11,396 nt of DNA from Calditrichia bacterium (GTDB taxonomy: Bacteria; Calditrichota; Calditrichia; RBG-13-44-9), in NCBI GenBank assembly GCA_026991005.1, contig JALXCH010000574.1:1-11396 (forward strand), written 5' to 3'. Position 1 is the stretch's first letter. Every line of letters starts with the position of its first letter. This document shows positions 8,172 to 11,396 of the stretch, in pieces. The notes under the pieces are model-generated. The model made no database searches and was not told the DNA's origin. It was given only the letters and a program-made list of their open reading frames with translations. The translations under genes were made by a program, and so were the position numbers.

Positions 8172-9500
8172 TTAGCGGGAATGTGCCAGTTCCAGGGCTT
8201 TTTCCAGTACCACGTCCCGGCCAGCTTTGATGTCCGCAATGGTTGGATGAACTTCAATATCCGGTTGAATACCAACTCCTTCGAAGGGAGAACCATCAGG
8301 AAAATATTCTCTTTTCGTACCAATAGCGACCATAATATCTCGATCGAACGAAATCATATAAGGTTGGCCGGAACTTCCCATCGTACATTCTCCCACCAGC
8401 ACAGCGCGTTTGTTATCTTTAAATGTTACCAGAAAATCTTCGCAGGCAGATGCGCAGTGTCCATCGGTGAGAAAGATTATTTTACCCCGGTAAAAGACGC
8501 TGTCGGGGGATTCATACTTTGCTGTCCACATCAACTGGGAGTTTCCGAAAAATTCGGCAAGCATTTGGAGCGCGGATTGGTCACCGGGAGAGAGTTGATC
8601 GGAAAAACGGGAATAGAATTCACTATATGCTTTAAAAAGACTAATCATAATGGGAGTAGATTCCGACCAGAAACGGTATGGCCTATCCTGAAGCGCCTTT
8701 ACCAGTTTCATGGGAGTATTTCCGCCCCCATTTCCTCGCACATCGATGATGAGTGTGTGGGCAGAACTAAATTCTTTAACCAACTGGATTGCTTTTTCTT
8801 CGAATCGGGGATTTCCGAATCCCGGAATTTTAATATACGCAATTGCACCGTTTTCCAGCCAGCGTCCGTTAACGTTCTGCTGCGGCAGGGAAAATTTCCG
8901 GGTTATTCGATTGATGGTGATTTGCTTTCCGCTACGGGTTTTAAGGACAAACTCCGGGGGAAACAGAAATGCCTGGGCAGGAAATTTCAGGCGAGCGGCT
9001 CGTTCGCAGGAAGCATTGATGTATTTTCTCTTTTGTTGAAAAAATTTCTCGAAATCCATTCCATCGATTTGGACGAGGATGTCTCCCGGTTTCAACCCAT
9101 CGATGTGGCTTTGAGTAACGACCCATTCCCCATCCAGATAAGCAGCACGGAATCCCACCGAACGGCCTTGCTCTACTAACCAGCGGTCGTAATACCAGGA
9201 GTGCCCGTTTTTAAGTGCACCTATGAATTCTTTCATTAACAGGTCGAATTGAAATCGGTCTTCGGTTTGAATGACCCTGGGAAGGAACTCGCGATACAGA
9301 GAATCCAGATTCAGATTAGGGATATTCTGCCAGTGCGCAAAGTACATAGGAATGGAAGCGTACGTTTTGCTAAAGATGAACATTCTTTTTTCCAGAGGAA
9401 GCCGGGTGGGTGTTGTGTTCTGGCCAAACGTTAATTCCATGACCATTAAAAGGATTCCGATGATAATTAACATTTGGGGATGGATTTTGGAATTGGACAT
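8172..9500 (-). CDS. secreted S41-family (C-terminal processing type) serine peptidase
   Basis: The 442-residue product belongs to the S41 tail-specific/tricorn-core peptidases. Residues 1-27 are a signal peptide (LIIIGILLMVMELTFGQ). An N-terminal helical part ends in GALKNGHSWYY, whose H100 is a candidate catalytic histidine. A PDZ-like segment follows (about 115-200, with LKPGDILVQIDGMDF at 136-150). The protease core has IIDVRGNGGGN (251-261), the nucleophile S351 in DGHCASACEDF, and E371 in VGECTMG. GVGIQPDIEV at 408-417 is the usual closing strand. Two adjacent ATGs (9503 and 9500) follow AAGGAG; I chose the second because its spacing is 6 nt. The in-frame GTG at 9551 would put extra polar residues before the signal peptide. 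The protein probably acts in the periplasm or outer envelope; its substrate is unknown. Confidence 0.88.
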   Translation of the reverse strand: MSNSKIHPQMLIIIGILLMVMELTFGQNTTPTRLPLEKRMFIFSKTYASIPMYFAHWQNIPNLNLDSLYREFLPRVIQTEDRFQFDLLMKEFIGALKNGHSWYYDRWLVEQGRSVGFRAAYLDGEWVVTQSHIDGLKPGDILVQIDGMDFEKFFQQKRKYINASCERAARLKFPAQAFLFPPEFVLKTRSGKQITINRITRKFSLPQQNVNGRWLENGAIAYIKIPGFGNPRFEEKAIQLVKEFSSAHTLIIDVRGNGGGNTPMKLVKALQDRPYRFWSESTPIMISLFKAYSEFYSRFSDQLSPGDQSALQMLAEFFGNSQLMWTAKYESPDSVFYRGKIIFLTDGHCASACEDFLVTFKDNKRAVLVGECTMGSSGQPYMISFDRDIMVAIGTKREYFPDGSPFEGVGIQPDIEVHPTIADIKAGRDVVLEKALELAHSR

Positions 9501-9627
9501 CATGTGCTCCTTTTTCTTACAGCTTACGGAAAAGCATAAATCTGGTTGCACAAAATTTACACAGCGGTGGGTAAGCAGGGGAGGCTGGTTAAATGGAAAA
9601 ATATTTTTTAAATAAGAATATATTAAA

Positions 9628-9993
9628 TTATTGAATTCTAATTTTTGTATTTTCTATCGTTACTTCAACTCTTGATGCATAACATTCCTTAAAATTTACT
9701 CCTTTAAGATCAGTCAAGATGTCAATTCTATTTGGAGGATATCCTAATTGTATCACTTGTTCAGGATCCAAAAAATCATCAACCGTCAAATCTAAGGAAC
9801 CAAAACCAAAATCTTCTAAAACTTTTAGCAACCTTTCTGCATTTGATTTGTCCATATAAATCCATATATTAATATCTTTCGTATATCTTGGATATCCATG
9901 AAAAGCTACTGCATAACCCCCAACAACAAGGTACAAAACATTATGATCGTTTAATAATTGAATAAACTCTCTGAAATCTTTGTTTAGAACCAT
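9628..9993 (-). CDS. nucleotidyltransferase-fold protein, truncated and with an altered active site
   Basis: The 121-residue protein belongs to the small nucleotidyltransferases often paired with a short upstream partner (AbiEii/DUF6036-like group). It shows the nucleotide-binding motif VVGGYAVAFHGYPRYTKDINIW at about residues 23-44, which I describe in parts: the glycine pair 25-26, then D40. Relatives normally carry D-x-D here, but the second acidic residue is Asn (N42, codon AAT, one base from GAT). As I recall the family, its members continue for about 30 residues with a conserved basic segment near the end; here a TAA stops the frame after KIRIQ. Both changes suggest a decaying gene. The ATG follows AGGTGG at good spacing and overlaps the partner gene by 53 bp. 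Confidence 0.75.
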   Translation of the reverse strand: MVLNKDFREFIQLLNDHNVLYLVVGGYAVAFHGYPRYTKDINIWIYMDKSNAERLLKVLEDFGFGSLDLTVDDFLDPEQVIQLGYPPNRIDILTDLKGVNFKECYASRVEVTIENTKIRIQ

Positions 9994-10144
9994 ATTTCCA
10001 CCTATTATATTTTTCTCTTATATTTTCCAATGTTTCTAAACGATACTCGTATGGCTGTTTTTGCCAGAAATCGAAATCATTCTTTTTTTCATAGATTTTA
10101 ACTTTCCTAATTACAGTTCTATCGACTCTTGTAAATTTATCCAT
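9941..10144 (-). CDS. small partner protein of the nucleotidyltransferase (possible toxin-antitoxin partner)
   Basis: The 67-residue charged protein is preceded by AGGAAA at 6 nt from the ATG and overlaps the following nucleotidyltransferase by 53 bp. It contains FWQKQPYEYRLETLENIREK at about residues 26-45 and ends in RFQRVYSIIKRS. Short proteins with a W-x-x-x-x-P-x-x-R-L-x-x-L-x-x-L-R pattern are regularly found directly upstream of this nucleotidyltransferase type, with the same overlap. The pairing suggests a two-gene toxin-antitoxin-like module, but I cannot show activity from sequence. It appears intact while its partner does not. Confidence 0.65.
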   Translation of the reverse strand: MDKFTRVDRTVIRKVKIYEKKNDFDFWQKQPYEYRLETLENIREKYNRWKYGSKQRFQRVYSIIKRS

Positions 10145-10191
10145 ATTGTTTTCCTATTAAAATTAATTGTATTTTTTAGATTCTTTTATAT

Positions 10192-10393
10192 GCACTAACA
10201 CCCAAAACTAACCGGAGCGGGAGAGAAAAGTTCCGCATTACCCCTGTCTTTATGGGGGTTCCGGTTCAGTCCCGCCAGGGTGGTATTATTTTTGTGAGCA
10301 GCGAATTTTTTTTGGCGCGAGCCCCGGATGCGGCTAGCGCCCATTTTTCGCTGCGCCCGTCCTGCACCGGCGGGATTTTCTTCCACCAACCTT
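10192..10393. repeat. large palindromic repeat, copy 1
   Basis: This block shares with copy 2 (11084-11247) a left end of TAACRCCCAAAACTAACCGG type (10195-10219), a GTGAGCAGCGAA segment, a GCGCGAGCCCCGGA segment and a GCGCCCATTTTTCGCTGCGCC segment, in the same order. It is a nested palindrome: GCAGCGAA (10298-10305) pairs with TTCGCTGC (10347-10354). The left third holds GCGGGA and TCCCGC around a long variable hairpin, CCCC...GGGG, absent from copy 2. A minus-strand frame of 83 codons crosses it, but it is made of repeat sequence and is not a gene. Confidence 0.75.
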
Positions 10394-10577
10394 GCCGGAG
10401 AAAAAGAACCGTTTTTATTTAATCCGACCAACTTTCTCGGCGCCAAAGTCAGGATGAGCAGTTGTTTGTTTCTTTATCTAAATAGCCCAGGTTCAATTTA
10501 AATATTTCATGGTAAATCAGCAAGATTTTTGCGCTATGGCACCTGAAAAAGAGATAATTTTTTCCGCCAGGTAAAAA
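10394..10577. other. no recognisable gene between repeats
   Basis: This stretch between copy 1 and the smaller palindrome next to hicA contains no plausible coding frame and no tRNA. The only structure seen is a weak T-rich/A-rich hairpin around 10541-10573. The sequence could be spacer DNA of a cassette. Confidence 0.4.
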
Positions 10578-10632
10578 TAACACTAAAGTTCAGTGGCGCG
10601 AGTTTACGAGCGCCTAATGGAGCGCCTTGTTA
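10578..10632 (-). repeat. attC-like palindrome at the 3' end of hicA
   Basis: Read on the minus strand, the element begins GGCTAACAAGGCGC (10635-10622), 4 bp after the hicA stop, and ends GTTATTTT (10581-10574). TAAC and GTTA (10578-10581, 10629-10632) and GGCGC with GCGCC (10595-10599, 10622-10626) are paired with an asymmetric arrangement and a central loop. This is the layout of a short integron attC site. The R boxes do not fully match the RYYYAAC and GTTRRRY consensus, so the assignment is tentative. Part of its sequence also resembles the centre of the larger repeats. Confidence 0.4.
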
Positions 10633-10638
10633 GCCAAA

Positions 10639-10833
10639 TTATTTTTCTATAACTTCAAGTAGTGCTTTGATAATTTTTGGGTGTAATATTTTACCTTTAT
10701 GAAAGGGAAGTACAAATCTTTCTTTTTCTTTCTGGTTGATTCTATGACTCCTCTTACTTCTTATATGTTTAAAACCCACTTTCAGAAGCATTTTTTCTGC
10801 TTCTTCTGCTGTCAACCTTGGTAATTTAGGCAA
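10639..10833 (-). CDS. hicA: HicA-type toxin (mRNA interferase)
   Basis: The 64-residue protein matches HicA: the opening LPRLTAEEAEKMLLKVGF, the catalytic-histidine region RSKRSHRI (H30), and the strand FVLPFHKGK before the closing helix. HicA is a double-stranded-RNA-binding-fold ribonuclease that cleaves mRNA when free of HicB. The start is a TTG at 10833, placed by an AGAGG ribosome-binding site 6 nt upstream and by an 8-bp overlap with hicB; there is no suitable ATG nearby. The family length is normal. The antitoxin gene comes first, so the toxin is made from the tail of the same message. Confidence 0.88.
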   Translation of the reverse strand: MPKLPRLTAEEAEKMLLKVGFKHIRSKRSHRINQKEKERFVLPFHKGKILHPKIIKALLEVIEK

Positions 10834-11044
10834 CGTTAACCTCTACGGAGGTTGTCAGGATTTCCTTAGATAGACAATATTCTCTTTCTTCTTCAGATAA
10901 AGTTTCAAGATAGAGTTCTATTGCTTCTTTTATATTTTCAAGAACCTCTTCCAAGGTATCACCTTGAGTATGACAGCCCTTTAACTCAGGACAGAAAGCA
11001 AAATATCCATTTTTGTCTTTTTCAATTACTATACTTACTTTCAT
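10826..11044 (-). CDS. hicB: HicB-type antitoxin
   Basis: The 72-residue protein has the HicB partial-RNase-H-fold pattern: MKVSIVIEKDKNGYFAFCPE at residues 1-20, then LKGCHTQGDTLEEVLENIKEAIELYLE. It binds and neutralises HicA. The short form lacks an obvious C-terminal DNA-binding domain; the last 15 residues (KEILTTSVEVNVA) form a strand seen in other compact HicB proteins, so autoregulation by DNA binding is doubtful. The gene precedes and overlaps hicA by 8 bp. A purine-rich AGGGGTAAGAGAAG run precedes the ATG. The module is bounded by palindromic repeats on both sides. Confidence 0.88.
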   Translation of the reverse strand: MKVSIVIEKDKNGYFAFCPELKGCHTQGDTLEEVLENIKEAIELYLETLSEEEREYCLSKEILTTSVEVNVA

Positions 11045-11083
11045 CTTCTCTTACCCCTTATAGATTTACATAGATTTATTTCT

Positions 11084-11247
11084 GCCTAACGCCCAAAACT
11101 AACCGGAGCGGCTCAGAGACGTTCTGCTTCCGCTTGAGTGAATTGTTATTTTAGTGAGCAGCGAAATTGTTTTAGCGCGAGCCCCGGACGAAGGCGAGCG
11201 CCCATTTTTCGCTGCGCCTGTCCCGTACCGGCGCATTGGCGTCAACT
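11084..11247. repeat. large palindromic repeat, copy 2
   Basis: The block begins GCCTAACGCCC and is a long nested imperfect palindrome. The outer arms are 11086-11111 and about 11222-11248 (shared ACGCC, CCGG and CGG). The middle arms are perfect: GCAGCGAAA (11158-11166) with TTTCGCTGC (11207-11215). The inner arms GCGC...GCGC are at 11175-11178 and 11198-11201. On the minus strand its end GGGCGTTAGGC next to the hicBA leader looks like the right end of an integron attC site. It differs from copy 1 mainly by lacking the variable central hairpin of the left third. Confidence 0.75.
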
Positions 11248-11301
11248 TAAGAAATGTAGAAAACACTGAACTCCACCCTTTTCTTCTATTAAATTTCTCC
11301 C

Positions 11302-11396
11302 ATGAATGGTGTAATTAAATCTAATGGAAAGATAGTTTCTCCATCTGATATCGAATTAATTAATTCGCTTATTGAGCAAAATAAGAACTGGACCCG
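11302..11396 (+). CDS. N-terminus of a probable DUF4338 (DruA-like) protein, cut by the window edge
   Basis: An ATG at 11302, 9 bp after an in-frame stop, opens a frame that runs off the window after 31 codons. The visible part reads as an I-K-S-N-G-K-I-V strand, then SPSDIELINSLIEQNKNWTR. This pattern, an N-G-[RK]-x-[IV] strand, a helix with D-I-x-x-I-x-x-L-I, then W-[ST]-R, is how DUF4338 proteins begin, including DruA of the Druantia anti-phage system and many uncharacterised or transposase-like relatives. No Shine-Dalgarno is evident. It sits directly beside palindromic repeat copy 2. With so little sequence, the assignment rests on recall of the family pattern. Confidence 0.5.
   Translation, partial: MNGVIKSNGKIVSPSDIELINSLIEQNKNWT

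Noticed and set aside
8127..9179. 350-codon plus-strand frame opposite the S41 peptidase
   Set aside because: It is antisense to a clearly coding gene with intact catalytic motifs; its product shows no domain and an odd composition typical of a shadow frame.
10195..10446. 83-codon minus-strand frame with proline/asparagine-rich product
   Set aside because: It coincides with palindromic repeat copy 1, has no recognisable domain, and copy 2 does not keep the frame. It is repeat-derived.

Overview
Host and composition. Two DNA types are joined here. The right part (about 5,700-9,500) has moderate GC, Shine-Dalgarno-led genes, an envelope protein with helix-hairpin-helix repeats before a probable beta-barrel, and a secreted S41 peptidase. 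This combination suggests a Fibrobacterota-Chlorobiota-Bacteroidota-type bacterium such as Calditrichota, KSB1 or Ignavibacteriota; this is inference only. The left part (1-3,868) is strongly AT-rich and looks acquired.

Layout. (1) Positions 65-3,868 hold a compact plus-strand defence operon: an XRE-type controller, a putative PD-(D/E)XK restriction endonuclease, a beta-class DNA methyltransferase, and an OLD-family ATPase/Toprim nuclease whose ATG overlaps the methyltransferase stop as ATGA. (2) Positions 3,866-4,190 are a scrambled junction: an integrase-like N-terminal fragment split by a 36-bp double palindrome, a GC-rich hairpin, and an inverted copy of an integrase 3' end. (3) Positions 4,192-5,814 encode a large serine recombinase whose frame runs off its attachment site into tRNA-Ser(CGA), which lies on the minus strand at 5,620-5,710. 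This is a typical integration of an element at a tRNA 3' end. (4) Positions 5,837-9,500 hold two minus-strand host-like genes separated by a degenerate tandem repeat. (5) Positions 9,628-11,396 are a second accessory region: a decayed nucleotidyltransferase with its small partner, a HicBA toxin-antitoxin pair, large palindromic repeats that partly resemble integron attC sites, and the start of a probable DUF4338 (DruA-like) gene at the window edge.

How it fits together. The restriction-modification/OLD operon is probably cargo of an island whose recombinase sits at the tRNA-proximal end; the other end would be outside the window to the left. The most notable structure is a 61-bp perfect inverted repeat at 4,058-4,118 and 5,565-5,625. 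It spans the presumed attachment core and brackets the recombinase gene. The left copy carries a different 14-residue C-terminal tail with its own stop in the same frame. Recombination between the copies would flip the gene and exchange its tRNA-derived tail for that tail while keeping tRNA-Ser intact.
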